This document shows positions 44,771 through 54,745 of a stretch of DNA of 64,000 bases, one piece after another. The position numbers and the translations under genes are program-made. Source of the DNA: Synechocystis sp. PCC 6714 (GTDB taxonomy: Bacteria; Cyanobacteriota; Cyanobacteriia; Cyanobacteriales; Microcystaceae). Under the pieces are notes generated by a model. The model was not told the DNA's origin. It was given only the letters and a program-made list of their open reading frames with translations, and did no database searches. Each line of letters opens with the position of its first letter. Within the stretch, counting starts at the first letter, position 1. The stretch is from the NCBI RefSeq assembly GCF_000478825.2, contig NZ_CP007542.1:558001-622000 (forward strand), in the 5' to 3' direction.

Positions 44771-46369
44771 ATGCTTGATTCTTCAGTACCTACTTTTTCC
44801 GTTACCACGCCTCTGTACTATGTCAACGATGTGCCCCACCTAGGTAGTGCCTACACCACAGTGGTGGCGGATACTTTGGCCCGGTTTAAAAGACTACAGG
44901 GTTATGACGTTTTGATGGTTACTGGCACCGATGAGCATGGCCAAAAAATCCAACGTACCGCCGAAGCCCAAGGCCTCGATCCCCAAACCCATTGTGACCA
45001 GACTGTACTTAAATTCAAGGAACTATGGCGATCGCTCAATATCCACTATGATCGTTTTAGCCGTACTACCGATGCTAGGCATTTAGCCATTGTCAAAGAC
45101 TTTTTTCAACGGGTTTGGGACAAAGGAGACATTTATCTAGCGCAACAACAGGGCTGGTATTGCGTTGCCTGTGAAGAATTTAAAGAAAAAAGGGATTTAT
45201 TAGAAGATAACCATTGCCCCCTACATCCGAACCGTAAGGCGGAATGGCGGGACGAAGAAAACTACTTTTTTCGCCTCTCCCGCTATCAAAAAGCGCTGGA
45301 AGAACTTTATGGCCAAAGGCCAGAATTTATCCAGCCCAGTAGTCGTCGCAATGAAGTATTAAACTTTGTTGCCCAGGGATTGCAAGACTTTTCCATTTCC
45401 CGGGTCAATTTAGACTGGGGTTTCCCCCTGCCCAATGATCCCAACCACACCATTTATGTCTGGTTTGATGCCCTTTTGGGCTATGTCACCGCCCTCTTGG
45501 GTGAGAATGAAGAGCCTAGCTTGACCAATGCCTTAGCTAAATGGTGGCCGATTAATTTGCATTTAATTGGTAAGGATATTTTGCGCTTCCATGCAGTCTA
45601 CTGGCCCGCCATGTTAATGTCGGCGGAATTACCGATCCCCGCCCAGGTTTTTGGCCATGGTTTTCTCACCAAAGATGGTCAGAAAATGGGCAAAAGTTTG
45701 GGTAACACCGTTGATCCCCTAGATTTGATTAACCGCTATGGGGAGGATGCGTTCCGCTACTATTTCCTCAAAGAGATTGAGTTCGGTAAAGACGGGGACT
45801 TTAATGAGCAAAGGTTTGTCAATGTGCTCAACGCAGATCTAGCTAATGACCTAGGTAATTTGCTCAATCGCACCTTGGGTATGGTGAAAAAGTATTGCCA
45901 GGGCCAGGGACCCCAGGTGATGGGGACAGATTTGGCACCGGATAATCCCCTCAAAGCTTTGGGCAGTCATTTGGGAGAACGGGTGAGCAGTGCCTATGAA
46001 CGGTTATCCTTCACCGATGCCTGTGAGGCAATTTTTACCCTGGTGCGGGCCGGCAATAAATATATTGACGACATGGCCCCTTGGAAATTGTTTAAACAGG
46101 GTAGTCAAAAGGAGGTGGAAGATGTACTGTACAGCGTGCTGGAATCCATTCGCCTTTCTGCCTATCTTCTCTCCCCCATCATTCCCCGTTTGAGCACGAA
46201 AATTTACCAACAGCTGGGCTTCAATTGGGATTTTGACCAGTGGAGATCGCCCTTGGAGCAAGCGGAAGAATTCAACCGTCACCAGTCCTGGGGACAACTT
46301 GGTATCAACCAAAATTTACCTCCGGCTGAGCCAATTTTTATCAAACTGGAGTTGCCAGAAGGGGAGTAG
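44771..46369 (+). CDS. metG: Methionyl-tRNA synthetase
   Basis: A 532-residue class I synthetase. The HIGH-type signature appears as VPHLGSAYTT after TTPLYYVND, and the KMSKS loop as KMGKSLGN. Zinc-knuckle cysteines are in WYCVACEEFKEKRDLL and DNHCPLHPNRK, giving a single-knuckle type. The anticodon-binding helices occupy the last 180 residues. The C-terminal dimerisation domain found in the 670-residue E. coli form is missing, as in other short cyanobacterial MetRS proteins. The ATG at 44771 is the first in frame. Confidence 0.97.
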   Translation: MLDSSVPTFSVTTPLYYVNDVPHLGSAYTTVVADTLARFKRLQGYDVLMVTGTDEHGQKIQRTAEAQGLDPQTHCDQTVLKFKELWRSLNIHYDRFSRTTDARHLAIVKDFFQRVWDKGDIYLAQQQGWYCVACEEFKEKRDLLEDNHCPLHPNRKAEWRDEENYFFRLSRYQKALEELYGQRPEFIQPSSRRNEVLNFVAQGLQDFSISRVNLDWGFPLPNDPNHTIYVWFDALLGYVTALLGENEEPSLTNALAKWWPINLHLIGKDILRFHAVYWPAMLMSAELPIPAQVFGHGFLTKDGQKMGKSLGNTVDPLDLINRYGEDAFRYYFLKEIEFGKDGDFNEQRFVNVLNADLANDLGNLLNRTLGMVKKYCQGQGPQVMGTDLAPDNPLKALGSHLGERVSSAYERLSFTDACEAIFTLVRAGNKYIDDMAPWKLFKQGSQKEVEDVLYSVLESIRLSAYLLSPIIPRLSTKIYQQLGFNWDFDQWRSPLEQAEEFNRHQSWGQLGINQNLPPAEPIFIKLELPEGE

Positions 46370-46538
46370 AATCAAAAACTGACCCCCTGGGTCAAGGTTA
46401 AATTTTTAACATTTTTTTAACAGACTTTAACATTTTTATAATTTTCCCAACCAATTGAACCAAATTTTTTGCCCTTTTGATCCTTGAGAAACTTTTTAAA
46501 AACCCCTTTAAATTCAAATTTAATCATTTAGGAACACC

Positions 46539-47144
46539 ATGTTTGAGGACTTTGAACAAGATGCACTGTTTACACCGGATCAGTTATTAGAAAACCGGGG
46601 TAGGGTGGCCATTTTCATCGATGGCTCTAATCTTTTCTATGCGGCATTACAGTTGGGCATTGAAATTGATTACACCAAGTTACTGCACTGTTTAACCGGC
46701 GGTTCTCGTTTATTGCGGGCTTTTTTTTACACTGGAGTGGACCGCAGTAACGAAAAACAACAGGGATTTTTGCTCTGGATGCGCCGCAATGGTTACCGGG
46801 TCATTGCCAAGGATTTAGTCCAGTTACCAGACGGTTCTAAGAAGGCTAATTTGGATGTGGAAATTGCCGTGGATTTAATGTCCCTGGTGGGTTCCTATGA
46901 CACAGCAGTGGTGGTGAGCGGCGATGGAGATTTGGCCTATGCAGCGGATGCAGTCAGTTATCGAGGAGCCCGCATTGAGGTGGTGAGTCTCCGTTCCATG
47001 ACCAGTGATAGCTTGATCAATGTCTCTGACCGCTACGTAGACTTGGACAGCATCAAGGAGGAAATTCAAAAACAACCCCGTCCCAACAGCAGTTATCGTA
47101 GCGCCAATGTGACGCCGCTCCTATCCCAAGAAAAATCCCCCTAA
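46539..47144 (+). CDS. NYN-domain (LabA/DUF88) protein
   Basis: A 201-residue protein with a PIN-like NYN nuclease fold. Conserved acidic residues are found in VAIFIDGSNLFYAAL, KANLDVEIAVDLMSL and VVSGDGDLAYAADAV, the expected metal-binding positions. The family includes LabA, a circadian output factor of Synechococcus elongatus, and human MARF1; most members are thought to act on RNA. Whether this one is LabA or a paralogue cannot be decided here. The start ATG at 46539 lies after an AT-rich spacer. The gene converges on dgt. Confidence 0.85.
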   Translation: MFEDFEQDALFTPDQLLENRGRVAIFIDGSNLFYAALQLGIEIDYTKLLHCLTGGSRLLRAFFYTGVDRSNEKQQGFLLWMRRNGYRVIAKDLVQLPDGSKKANLDVEIAVDLMSLVGSYDTAVVVSGDGDLAYAADAVSYRGARIEVVSLRSMTSDSLINVSDRYVDLDSIKEEIQKQPRPNSSYRSANVTPLLSQEKSP

Positions 47145-47208
47145 AAGCCCATTCAATTTTTTCTGTCTCTATTCATTGCAAAGGATCTTTGATCTTCCTT
47201 ATGGATAT

Positions 47209-48531
47209 TTACAAGGAAATTCCTCGCAATTGTTGGTACAGTAAAGTAGCTTGCAAATCTGTCATACCGGCAATGTAATCGGTTACTTTCAGAATTTTGG
47301 CATAGTTATCGTCGTCGGCGGCTACTTGGTGCTCTGGGGGCAACATGAATCTAAGTAGTTTCCCTTTAGGTCGGGGTTGTTTCTCCAACGTGGCAGTGAG
47401 GAAATCCGTTAATAAATCCCCTAATACTTCAAAGCCAGCAATTTTTATCCTAACCACATTGGCATGGTGAAAAACTGCATTGGTGGTTATGGTTTCAATT
47501 TCCTTTAGTTGGGGAGAAAAACAACTCAAAGCCACCAAGGATTGGTCAAATTTTCCCGCCAGAATATCCGGCTCATGGTCAAGGAAAATTTGTGCTACTT
47601 CTTTCACCAGTCGATTAATGGCTTTAGCCCGCAATCGTTTGATCGTTTCCACTTCACTGCCGTCGTACTGGTTTAAGTCAATGTCAGCAATGCTTTGTAG
47701 CTTATCTTTGACCGCTGCAAAGGGCAGATAGCCCATATGAAAACCATCTTCTAGATCGACGATGGAATAACACAGGTCGTCCGCTGCTTCCATCAAAAAC
47801 GTGAGGGGATGGCGACACCACCAAGCGACCTTTGGCGATCGCCGAATGAGACCCACGGTTTCCGCTACTTCAGTGAATAGATCTTTTTCAGCTTGGAAAA
47901 AACCGTATTTTTGTAGACTTTTGCCGGGATGGCGGGCCAGGGTTCTTTGGGGAATGAAAGATTCCCGGGGATATTTGGCAAAGGTAGCCAGGGTAGTGCA
48001 GGTTAGTTGCAGGCCCCCTGGGCGATGGGGCAAACCCAGCTTAGTCAAAATGCGAAAGCCTTGGGCATTGCCTTCAAAGCGGTCAAAATCAGCTTTTTCC
48101 AGGGGATTAATTAGGGCACCGGAGCGATTTTTGCGGGCATACCATTTTTGAAAAGCCGTTTGAATGGCGTCTTCCCCCGCATGGCCAAAGGGGGGATTAC
48201 CAATGTCGTGGGCTAAACAAGCCGCAGAAAGAATATCGCCAAAGTCCGCCGCTTCGATCGCCTGGAGTTGATGGCGTTTAATGATTTGATCCCCTACCAT
48301 CCGCCCGAGGGAACGGCCCACGCAAGACACCTCCAAACTGTGGATCAGCCGGGTGCGGACATCGGCATTTTTGGACAGCGGAAAAACCTGGGTTTTATCC
48401 TTCAGCCGACGGAAAGCAGTGGAATAGACAATGCGGTCATAGTCCTTGAGGAAGGAAGTGCGCTCAAATTGATGCTCCTCTAGCTGTTGTTTGCCAAGGC
48501 GTTTGCGGGAAAGTAACTGTTGCCATTCCAT
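47209..48531 (-). CDS. dgt: dGTP triphosphohydrolase-like protein (HD domain)
   Basis: A 440-residue HD-superfamily enzyme that splits dNTPs into nucleoside and triphosphate, controlling nucleotide pools. The HD metal site is in AACLAHDIGNPPFGHAGED, with the first histidine in RTRLIHSLEVS and the last aspartate in AADDLCYSIVDLEDG. The N-terminus DYDRIVYSTAFRRLKDKTQV is a family hallmark. It begins four bases after the stop side of DUF1361 on the same strand, forming with it and the response regulator a compact minus-strand block. Confidence 0.92.
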   Translation of the reverse strand: MEWQQLLSRKRLGKQQLEEHQFERTSFLKDYDRIVYSTAFRRLKDKTQVFPLSKNADVRTRLIHSLEVSCVGRSLGRMVGDQIIKRHQLQAIEAADFGDILSAACLAHDIGNPPFGHAGEDAIQTAFQKWYARKNRSGALINPLEKADFDRFEGNAQGFRILTKLGLPHRPGGLQLTCTTLATFAKYPRESFIPQRTLARHPGKSLQKYGFFQAEKDLFTEVAETVGLIRRSPKVAWWCRHPLTFLMEAADDLCYSIVDLEDGFHMGYLPFAAVKDKLQSIADIDLNQYDGSEVETIKRLRAKAINRLVKEVAQIFLDHEPDILAGKFDQSLVALSCFSPQLKEIETITTNAVFHHANVVRIKIAGFEVLGDLLTDFLTATLEKQPRPKGKLLRFMLPPEHQVAADDDNYAKILKVTDYIAGMTDLQATLLYQQLRGISL

Positions 48532-48535
48532 GGGA

Positions 48536-49198
48536 TTAATACTGTTGGGGACGACGGGACTGCACCTGTTGCCAGCGCAAAACTAAGCCAAGATTAATTT
48601 GTTTGGTCAGCCAATAAAAAATGGTCAAAACCACCACAGTGACGCTAATGGCTAAGAGGGGACGGTGATGGGAAAGGGTTTGGGCTAAATTTTGCCCCAC
48701 ATCTTTGGGGTCAGTGACCACATGCCAACTGTTTAAGCGCAGAAATCGACCCAGATAAATCCCGATCGCCGAGAGCACATGGGCCATTAACTCCATGGGG
48801 AAAATCCAGGCTGACCATTGCCGTTGCCCCAGGTAATAACCGACGTTGAGCAAAGACATGACATAGCATTGCCAACCCACATTTAAAAAGAAAAAAAATT
48901 GGGGCGTAGCGGTGAAAATCATGACGCTAGTGGGTATACCCTGCCGCACCAAACGAAAATAGTGGATGATATCCGTCAGAATGTAGGGGGCATTGGGCAA
49001 AAAAGCCACAAATATAGTAAAAATTACCCACCACAGTGGCGATCGGGGCCAGGGTTTTCGTTGCGGATTTTGCCAACGGAATAACCAAACGCTTAGCACT
49101 AGGGGAATAACGGCCAAAAAAGTGTTCCAGGCAATGCGATCGCCATTAATGGCCAATACCTGCCAAGACAGCCGCAGCCAAGAGATAATCAGCTCCAT
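48536..49198 (-). CDS. DUF1361 membrane protein
   Basis: A 220-residue protein with about six membrane spans. The family-typical stretch FLPNAPYILTDIIHYFRLV lies in the second loop, and LMAHVLSAIGIYLGRFLRLNSW lies in the second half (quoted here as IGIYLGRFLRLNSW). Function unknown. It starts 11 bases after the response regulator gene and is followed by dgt after four bases, so the three genes are probably one transcript. Confidence 0.82.
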   Translation of the reverse strand: MELIISWLRLSWQVLAINGDRIAWNTFLAVIPLVLSVWLFRWQNPQRKPWPRSPLWWVIFTIFVAFLPNAPYILTDIIHYFRLVRQGIPTSVMIFTATPQFFFFLNVGWQCYVMSLLNVGYYLGQRQWSAWIFPMELMAHVLSAIGIYLGRFLRLNSWHVVTDPKDVGQNLAQTLSHHRPLLAISVTVVVLTIFYWLTKQINLGLVLRWQQVQSRRPQQY

Positions 49199-49209
49199 AA
49201 TCCCAAATC

Positions 49210-49884
49210 CTAATCCCTCAGCACATAGCCTACCCCCCGCACGGTCTGGATTAAACGGGGTTCCCCCGCCGCCTCTAACTTTAATCGCAGGTAGCGGATA
49301 TAAACTTCAATAATGTTGGAATCCCCCGTAAAGTCGTATCCCCAGACCCGTTCCAAAATTTGTTCTCTGGTTAACACCTGGCGGGCATGGGAGAGGAGAT
49401 AGTCTAATAACTCAAATTCCTTGGCGGTGAGATCAATCAGGCGATCGCCCCTTTGAATTTCCCTCGTACTACGGTTAAAGCGCAGATCGGCAAATTGTAA
49501 AATTTCGTCGGTTTCCGTGTGGGTGCGCCGTAATTGCACCCGGAGGCGGGCAAAGAATTCATTGGCATTAAAGGGTTTGACAATATAGTCATCGGCTCCA
49601 GCATCCAGCCCCATCACCCTTTCTTCCACGTCGTCCTTGGCGGTGATCAAAATAATCGGAATGCGACTGCCCATTTCCCGCAACCGTCGGCAGAGGTCTA
49701 GTCCCGATAATCCCGGCAGGTTGCCATCCACAATGATTAAATCCGGGGGAAATTCCTGGGCTAAGGTGAAGCCCTTGAGACCATCCCTAGCCACGGTGAC
49801 ATCATAGCCTTCATACTTGAGCTCCAACTCCATAAATCGGGCTAACTTTTCTTCCTCTTCCACAACCAAAACACGGTGACTCAT
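49210..49884 (-). CDS. OmpR/PhoB-family response regulator
   Basis: A 224-residue two-domain regulator. The receiver has the phosphoacceptor D53 in LIIVDGNLPGLSG, the conserved threonine region ILITAKDD and lysine in YIVKPFNANE. The DNA-binding winged helix (about 128-224) contains LTAKEFELLDYLLSH and SNIIEVYIRYLRLKL with the closing RGVGYVLRD. The metal-binding acidic pair near the N-terminus is written with glutamates (VLVVEEEEKLARF) instead of the usual aspartates. No histidine kinase is adjacent, so the partner is encoded elsewhere. I recall the PCC 6803 orthologue as Sll0396. Confidence 0.92.
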   Translation of the reverse strand: MSHRVLVVEEEEKLARFMELELKYEGYDVTVARDGLKGFTLAQEFPPDLIIVDGNLPGLSGLDLCRRLREMGSRIPIILITAKDDVEERVMGLDAGADDYIVKPFNANEFFARLRVQLRRTHTETDEILQFADLRFNRSTREIQRGDRLIDLTAKEFELLDYLLSHARQVLTREQILERVWGYDFTGDSNIIEVYIRYLRLKLEAAGEPRLIQTVRGVGYVLRD

Positions 49885-49968
49885 GGCAAACTAAGCGATT
49901 GCATAGCAAATATGTTCATGGTACTGCCCCCGTTGACAGTTAAAGGAGAGTTGAAAGACGGTTAAAGA

Positions 49969-50085
49969 TTAGTTGGCCAATAATAATCTGGCCACAAACC
50001 CAGCGACAGTTCCCAGAACGGGGCTAAAGACAACCACGGAAGTGGCAGCGATGATAACTCTTAGGGCAATGCTGATAACAACATT
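49969..50085 (-). other. Open hydrophobic frame without a normal start, after alaS
   Basis: A 38-codon minus-strand frame overlaps the alaS 3' end in another phase and continues past it. It reads as a membrane segment: [19 protein letters not shown] then SPVLGTVAGFVARLLLAN and a stop. No ATG, GTG or TTG lies at a sensible position; ATT codons are present. It might be a coupled small protein with a rare start, a frameshifted remnant, or chance. Confidence 0.2.
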
Positions 50086-52694
50086 TGCTCAGCAGTGGCT
50101 AAAGCTTCCGGTAACTTACTGGCATCCTTTCCGCCGGCCTGGGCTAAGTTGGGACGACCGCCGCCACCACCGCCAACAATTTTGGCAATTTGGCCGATGA
50201 ATTGCCCTGCTTTGAGTTGTTTAGTCTTAACCAACTGGGGACTGAAGGCCGCCACTAGGCTGACTTTACCCTCTTCGGGAATGGAAGCCAGCACCACCGC
50301 ACTTTCCCCTAATTTTTGTTGTAGTCGTTCCGCCGCAGTTTTCAAGGATTCTGGATCAATATTGCCCAAGTCCGCCACCAGCAGTTTGAATGCCCCTACG
50401 GTTTGTGCTTGGGCAATTAGTTGATCGGATTTCCGCAGAGCCAATTCCTGCTTAACGGCCTCCAACTCTTTTTGGGTTGCTTTCAATTCCTGTTGCAGAT
50501 TACTGACCCGATCAGGAATTTCCTCTGGTTTCGCTTTGAGGCGATCGCCAAGCTCTTTGACCACCGCTTCCCGCACATTGAGGTAATCCAACACCGATGG
50601 CCCGGCCACCGCTTCAATGCGCCTTACCCCGGCAGCAATGCCCGTTTCCGCCACTATTTTGAATAAACCAATTTCCGCTGTATTGGCCACATGGGTGCCA
50701 CCACAAAGTTCTAAAGAAACCCCCGGCACATCAATCACCCGTACTTCTGCACCGTACTTTTCCCCAAACATGGCGATCGCCCCTTTGGCTTTGGCCTCGG
50801 CAATGGGCATCACGGCCACTTCCGTCCCATGGGCTTCGGCAATCCATTGATTAATTAAATCTTCAATTTGCTTTAACTCTTCGGTTGTCACGGCCCGGGG
50901 CGAGTTGAAATCAAAACGCAAACGGTTGAAATCCACCAAAGAACCGGCTTGGGAAATATTTTCATCCACTACTTTTTTCAAGGCCGATTGTAGTAGGTGG
51001 GTGGCGGTGTGGTTTGCCTGGGCCCGACGGCGGCAGGCCCGGTCAATGGTGGCGGTGATGGTTGTGCCAACTTGAACTATACCTCGTTCTACCCGACCAA
51101 AGTGAATAAAAATACCCGATTCCCGTTTCACATCTTCAATGCGAATGAGCAAATTATCGCCGTTGAGAAAACCTTGATCGCCAATTTGACCGCCGGATTC
51201 CCCATAGAAAGGAGTTTGATCCAAAACGATTTGGACGGTTTGCCCTGCTTGCGCTTGCTCTACCAATTCCCCCGCAATTAAAACTGCCTTAACTACCGCT
51301 GAACTTTGTAAATCGGTGTAGCCCAAAAATTCCGTCGGATGGATATGGTTAGCCAATTTATCCAAACTTTCCTGCACCGTTAAATCAATGGTCTCATGGG
51401 CCGCTTTGGAACGTTCCTGTTGTTCCTGCATGGCTATTTCAAACCCCTCCACGTCCACAGTAATGCCCTGTTCTTCAGCAATTTCCTGGGTTAATTCCAA
51501 AGGAAAACCAAAGGTGTCGTATAAAGTAAACGCATCTACTCCAGCAATTTCTTTGACCCCTTCGGCCATTAAATCCGCCAGTAACTTTTCCCCCCGTTCC
51601 AGGGTTTTTAAAAAGGCCGCTTCTTCCCGCTGTAACTCCTGTTCAATCAAGGTTTTTCGTTCCAAAACATTGGTATAAACTGGCTGGGCTAGTTCAATGG
51701 CAGTGGCCGCAACTTTAGTAGTGAATTCCCCGGTAATACCTAGTAAACGACCATGGCGGACAACTCGGCGGATCAAACGGCGTAACACATAACCCCGTCC
51801 TAAATTGGAAGCACCGATACCGTCAGCAATCATGTGGACAACGGAACGGACATGATCCCCAATAACTTTTAGGGAAATTTTCGTTTTTTCATCGGCCTGG
51901 GCGTAATCAATCCCAGCTATGCTCGCCGCTGTTTGAATAATGGGAAAAATTAGATCTGTCTCGTAATTATTAGGTACTTTTTGTAAAATCTGGGCCATTC
52001 TTTCTAGGCCCATGCCGGTGTCAATATTTTTCTTCTCCAGGGGTGTTAAATTGCCCGTATTATCACGGTTGTATTGCATGAATACCAAGTTATAAAACTC
52101 GATAAATCGGCTATCATCTTCCAAATCTAGTTTCTCATCCCCCAATTCCGGATGAAAATCATAGTAAATTTCCGAGCAAGGGCCACAGGGGCCAGTGGGG
52201 CCAGAAACCCAAAAGTTGTCATCCGCTCCCATACGTTGAATGCGGTGGGCAGGAATACCAATTTCATCCCGCCAAATGGCAAAGGCTTCGTCATCTTCTT
52301 CAAACACACTGACCACTAACTGTTCCGGGGGCAGTTGAAATACTTGGGTGGATAATTCCCAGGCCCAGGCGATCGCCTGGGATTTAAAGTAATCGCCAAA
52401 ACTGAAATTGCCCAACATTTCGAAGAAAGTATGGTGACGGGCGGTGCGGCCCACGTTTTCAATATCGTTGGTGCGGATACATTTTTGGGCAGTGGTGGCC
52501 CGGGGAAACTCCGCTGGCTTTTGTCCTAAAAAGATTGGTTTAAATGGCAACATCCCCGCAATGGTTAACAATACCGTGGGGTCCTCCGGCACCAGGGATG
52601 CACTGGGCAAAATTTGATGCTGGCGATCGGCAAAGAAATTTAAGAACTGTTGACGAATTTCGGGGCCGCTGAGGACGGGCGGGGTGGTGGTCAT
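50061..52694 (-). CDS. alaS: Alanyl-tRNA synthetase
   Basis: A complete 877-residue AlaRS. The class II catalytic core is at the N-terminus ([50 protein letters not shown]). The editing domain has the metal-binding [11 protein letters not shown] and the distal cysteine-histidine site [11 protein letters not shown]. The C-terminal C-Ala domain carries a coiled coil (about 715-750) and the glycine-rich [15 protein letters not shown] motif that binds the tRNA elbow. The start ATG at 52694 fits. It is downstream of the small lipoprotein gene, about 90 bases away. Confidence 0.97.
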   Translation of the reverse strand: MTTTPPVLSGPEIRQQFLNFFADRQHQILPSASLVPEDPTVLLTIAGMLPFKPIFLGQKPAEFPRATTAQKCIRTNDIENVGRTARHHTFFEMLGNFSFGDYFKSQAIAWAWELSTQVFQLPPEQLVVSVFEEDDEAFAIWRDEIGIPAHRIQRMGADDNFWVSGPTGPCGPCSEIYYDFHPELGDEKLDLEDDSRFIEFYNLVFMQYNRDNTGNLTPLEKKNIDTGMGLERMAQILQKVPNNYETDLIFPIIQTAASIAGIDYAQADEKTKISLKVIGDHVRSVVHMIADGIGASNLGRGYVLRRLIRRVVRHGRLLGITGEFTTKVAATAIELAQPVYTNVLERKTLIEQELQREEAAFLKTLERGEKLLADLMAEGVKEIAGVDAFTLYDTFGFPLELTQEIAEEQGITVDVEGFEIAMQEQQERSKAAHETIDLTVQESLDKLANHIHPTEFLGYTDLQSSAVVKAVLIAGELVEQAQAGQTVQIVLDQTPFYGESGGQIGDQGFLNGDNLLIRIEDVKRESGIFIHFGRVERGIVQVGTTITATIDRACRRRAQANHTATHLLQSALKKVVDENISQAGSLVDFNRLRFDFNSPRAVTTEELKQIEDLINQWIAEAHGTEVAVMPIAEAKAKGAIAMFGEKYGAEVRVIDVPGVSLELCGGTHVANTAEIGLFKIVAETGIAAGVRRIEAVAGPSVLDYLNVREAVVKELGDRLKAKPEEIPDRVSNLQQELKATQKELEAVKQELALRKSDQLIAQAQTVGAFKLLVADLGNIDPESLKTAAERLQQKLGESAVVLASIPEEGKVSLVAAFSPQLVKTKQLKAGQFIGQIAKIVGGGGGGRPNLAQAGGKDASKLPEALATAEQMLLSALP

Positions 52695-52786
52695 GGTCTA
52701 GGGAGAGATTTTGAAGATTATGCTTTGGGACACTATGTTCCATTTTCGCATTTCGGGGTGGAACCCCGGCCATTGGCGAATTGCTT

Positions 52787-53257
52787 CTAGGGGTTTTGAC
52801 AATGGAGATTGATGTTAGTAATTACCTGTTGCTCCTGTTGGCCAATGGTGGTCACCTGTTTTTGGGCCAACTGGGCAGTCAAAATATCCTTACTTTCCAG
52901 AGCCTTAACCATGGTGCGGGTAGCTGACCCATTGCCCTGGTAAATACTAACTAATTCTCCTTGATAGTTAGCTAGCACCGGATCTTCAAGGTTGAGCCGT
53001 TCTATTTTTGTGGCAGTAGCATCAAACGAATCAGCGATTTTCAGTACTTCTTCCACTGAGGTGGTATCTCTATATTTAGCTCCTTCCTCCGCCATTTGTT
53101 TGGTAATTAAAATTAGCTGTCGACATTGGTCCGCTTTGCTGACTCCACAACCGATTAAACCCAGGTTTAGCCCCAACAGCAACACCACAGCCCTACCAAG
53201 GCGCAATGGTATCCGGCAGGGGAAATCAGCAAATTTTACGGCAATGGACAACGGCAT
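52787..53257 (-). CDS. Small lipoprotein, cyanobacterial, unknown function
   Basis: A 156-residue exported protein. A basic N-terminus, a hydrophobic run (about 18-35) and the lipobox LIGC predict lipid anchoring. The mature part is helical and contains SKADQCRQLILITKQMAEEG and LKIADSFDATATKIERLNL. It ends with a cysteine in NLHCQNP that may pair with the one in DQCRQ. No function is known to me. It lies between alaS and the CPBP protease gene in the same direction, as I recall for Sll0361. Confidence 0.72.
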   Translation of the reverse strand: MPLSIAVKFADFPCRIPLRLGRAVVLLLGLNLGLIGCGVSKADQCRQLILITKQMAEEGAKYRDTTSVEEVLKIADSFDATATKIERLNLEDPVLANYQGELVSIYQGNGSATRTMVKALESKDILTAQLAQKQVTTIGQQEQQVITNINLHCQNP

Positions 53258-53326
53258 AGGGACAGATGGGGAGATGGATCCTAACGGGGAACCATCTTAG
53301 CAAAACCGTCCGGGGTAATTGACCTT

Positions 53327-54172
53327 TCAAACCCCAGGCCAAAGGGGGGACAGCCGGGGCAGGAAGGCGATCGCCAAAGCGGTGAGCAGTAAACAGATAA
53401 TACCGGCCAGACCCGCCAGGGGCTGATTGGCTTTGCCCACCCAAATATTGCCGTTGCTGCAAGGATAAGTGATTAAACCAGTGGCATCACAGGCCGCCAG
53501 AGCAAATACCCAACCCCCATGGAGTCCCCAGGCCAAGGCTAGATTGCCGCCATCCACCAGACGGGCCCACACCAGGACCATCCCCAATAGCCACAGACCG
53601 GGCAGTTGGTACGCTGTTAACCGCCGCTCCCAAAGTAGGTGGAGCACCGCAAATATGGCGCTGATTACCATTGCCGCTACCCACGCAGGTAAATCCTGTT
53701 GCAATTGATTTTGGAAAATACCCCGAAAAATCAACTCTTCCACCAGGGCGATCGCCAGGGCCAGTATGAGGAAAAGCGGGGACAGTTTGACTAAATCCCA
53801 CCATTTTTCCCGATGCCATTGCAATAAACCGATTTTGCCCTGCACCGCCAAGGTTAAACCTAAACCAAGCACCGCCACCACTACGGCGATCGCCAAGGAA
53901 AGCAACTGTGCAGAGCTGAAATGCAAACCGTAATCCCCCAGGGATTGATACTCCCATTGGGTCACAGCCCAGATGGGTAGGGGAGAAACGCAGTAGAGCG
54001 ACAGAACTAAAGGCAATTTTTGAGCCGGAGTGACCGCCTGCCAAGGTTGCCAACCTAATTTACGCCCCAGCATAAGAGCAATGGGATACCATAGCACTAA
54101 CCAACTTACTAAAAAAGCAGTAATTTTTAGTAGCCCCGGCCATGTCTGCCACATTGTTGCCAGATTTTCCAT
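53327..54172 (-). CDS. CPBP family intramembrane metalloprotease
   Basis: A 281-residue membrane protein with about eight hydrophobic segments. The CPBP (Abi/CAAX protease) motifs are visible: the glutamate pair in LVEELIFRGIFQNQL, the histidine in FAVLHLLWERR and a third histidine in LAWGLHGGWVFA. Members cleave prenylated proteins or process bacteriocins; in cyanobacteria the substrate is unknown. ATG at 54172 is used over a TTG four codons upstream. It follows the cyAbrB1 terminator on the same strand, so it probably has its own promoter. Confidence 0.87.
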   Translation of the reverse strand: MENLATMWQTWPGLLKITAFLVSWLVLWYPIALMLGRKLGWQPWQAVTPAQKLPLVLSLYCVSPLPIWAVTQWEYQSLGDYGLHFSSAQLLSLAIAVVVAVLGLGLTLAVQGKIGLLQWHREKWWDLVKLSPLFLILALAIALVEELIFRGIFQNQLQQDLPAWVAAMVISAIFAVLHLLWERRLTAYQLPGLWLLGMVLVWARLVDGGNLALAWGLHGGWVFALAACDATGLITYPCSNGNIWVGKANQPLAGLAGIICLLLTALAIAFLPRLSPLWPGV

Positions 54173-54266
54173 CGGTCTCCCCAACGGCGATCGCCAATTT
54201 TTCTCTCAACAAAAGCAAAATATGCAAGGGCCAGCCTGGCAGTACGTTCGCTGTCGTACCTAATTG

Positions 54267-54305
54267 ATAAAAAAGGGGAGGAACCTTTTTATTTCAGGCC
54301 TCCCC
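54267..54305 (-). terminator. Intrinsic terminator of cyAbrB1
   Basis: On the minus strand GGGGAGG pairs with CCTCCCC and is followed at once by TTTTTTAT. The stem is seven G-C-rich pairs, the loop is 17 bases. It begins about 54 bases after the cyAbrB1 stop. This is the cleanest intrinsic terminator in the left part of the right arm. Confidence 0.88.
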
Positions 54306-54358
54306 CCCAGCGAAAAACTACCGAGTCCCCCTTGCTTAGAGAACCACATCAGGGAAAT

Positions 54359-54745
54359 TTACACTTCCTCTTCGTCGTCGCTATCGGTAATTTGCTTCAG
54401 GTGAATATGCTTATAACCAAGTTTGATCTCGAACTCATCCCCGGACTTGAGACCCATTTCTTGGGTGTAGGTAGAGCCAATAACAATCTGTCCATTTTTG
54501 TGTACACTAACCCGGAATGTTGGTTCGCGGCCTCGACCATCTTTGGTACCAGAGGGATCGAGGGGAACCCCTTTGGCCGCCAGAACTGCGTCATAGAAGT
54601 CCGTCAAATTTACCCGCACTTGTCCCTCCTTGGAAGTGGAGTAGTAACCACAGGCTTTGGCTGTTTCTCGGCGGGGCAGATGGGAGAGTTCTTTAACTTT
54701 ATTAAGTAATGCTTTGCCGGTTAGTGCGGTGGAGGCGTTTGGCAT
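54359..54745 (-). CDS. cyabrB1: CyAbrB1, AbrB-type transcriptional regulator
   Basis: A 128-residue regulator of the cyanobacterial AbrB clade, where the DNA-binding domain is at the C-terminus. That part contains FRVSVHKNGQIVIGSTYTQE then EMGLKSGDEFEIKLGYKHI. The N-terminal conserved region is RRETAKACGYYSTSKEGQVR. The acidic tail DSDDEEEV is characteristic. In PCC 6803 the orthologue (Sll0359) is essential and binds promoters of hydrogenase and carbon/nitrogen genes; this is known for that family, not shown here. It is divergent from the DUF3038 gene, and a strong terminator follows it. Confidence 0.95.
   Translation of the reverse strand: MPNASTALTGKALLNKVKELSHLPRRETAKACGYYSTSKEGQVRVNLTDFYDAVLAAKGVPLDPSGTKDGRGREPTFRVSVHKNGQIVIGSTYTQEMGLKSGDEFEIKLGYKHIHLKQITDSDDEEEV

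Noticed and set aside
46380-46394. TGACCC-CCT-GGGTCA stem after metG as terminator
   Set aside because: Three-base loop and no immediate T-run; the later T-rich stretch is part of a generally AT-rich spacer.
46539-47144. Naming the NYN protein LabA
   Set aside because: The family is shared, but paralogues exist in cyanobacteria and no specific residues were available to decide.
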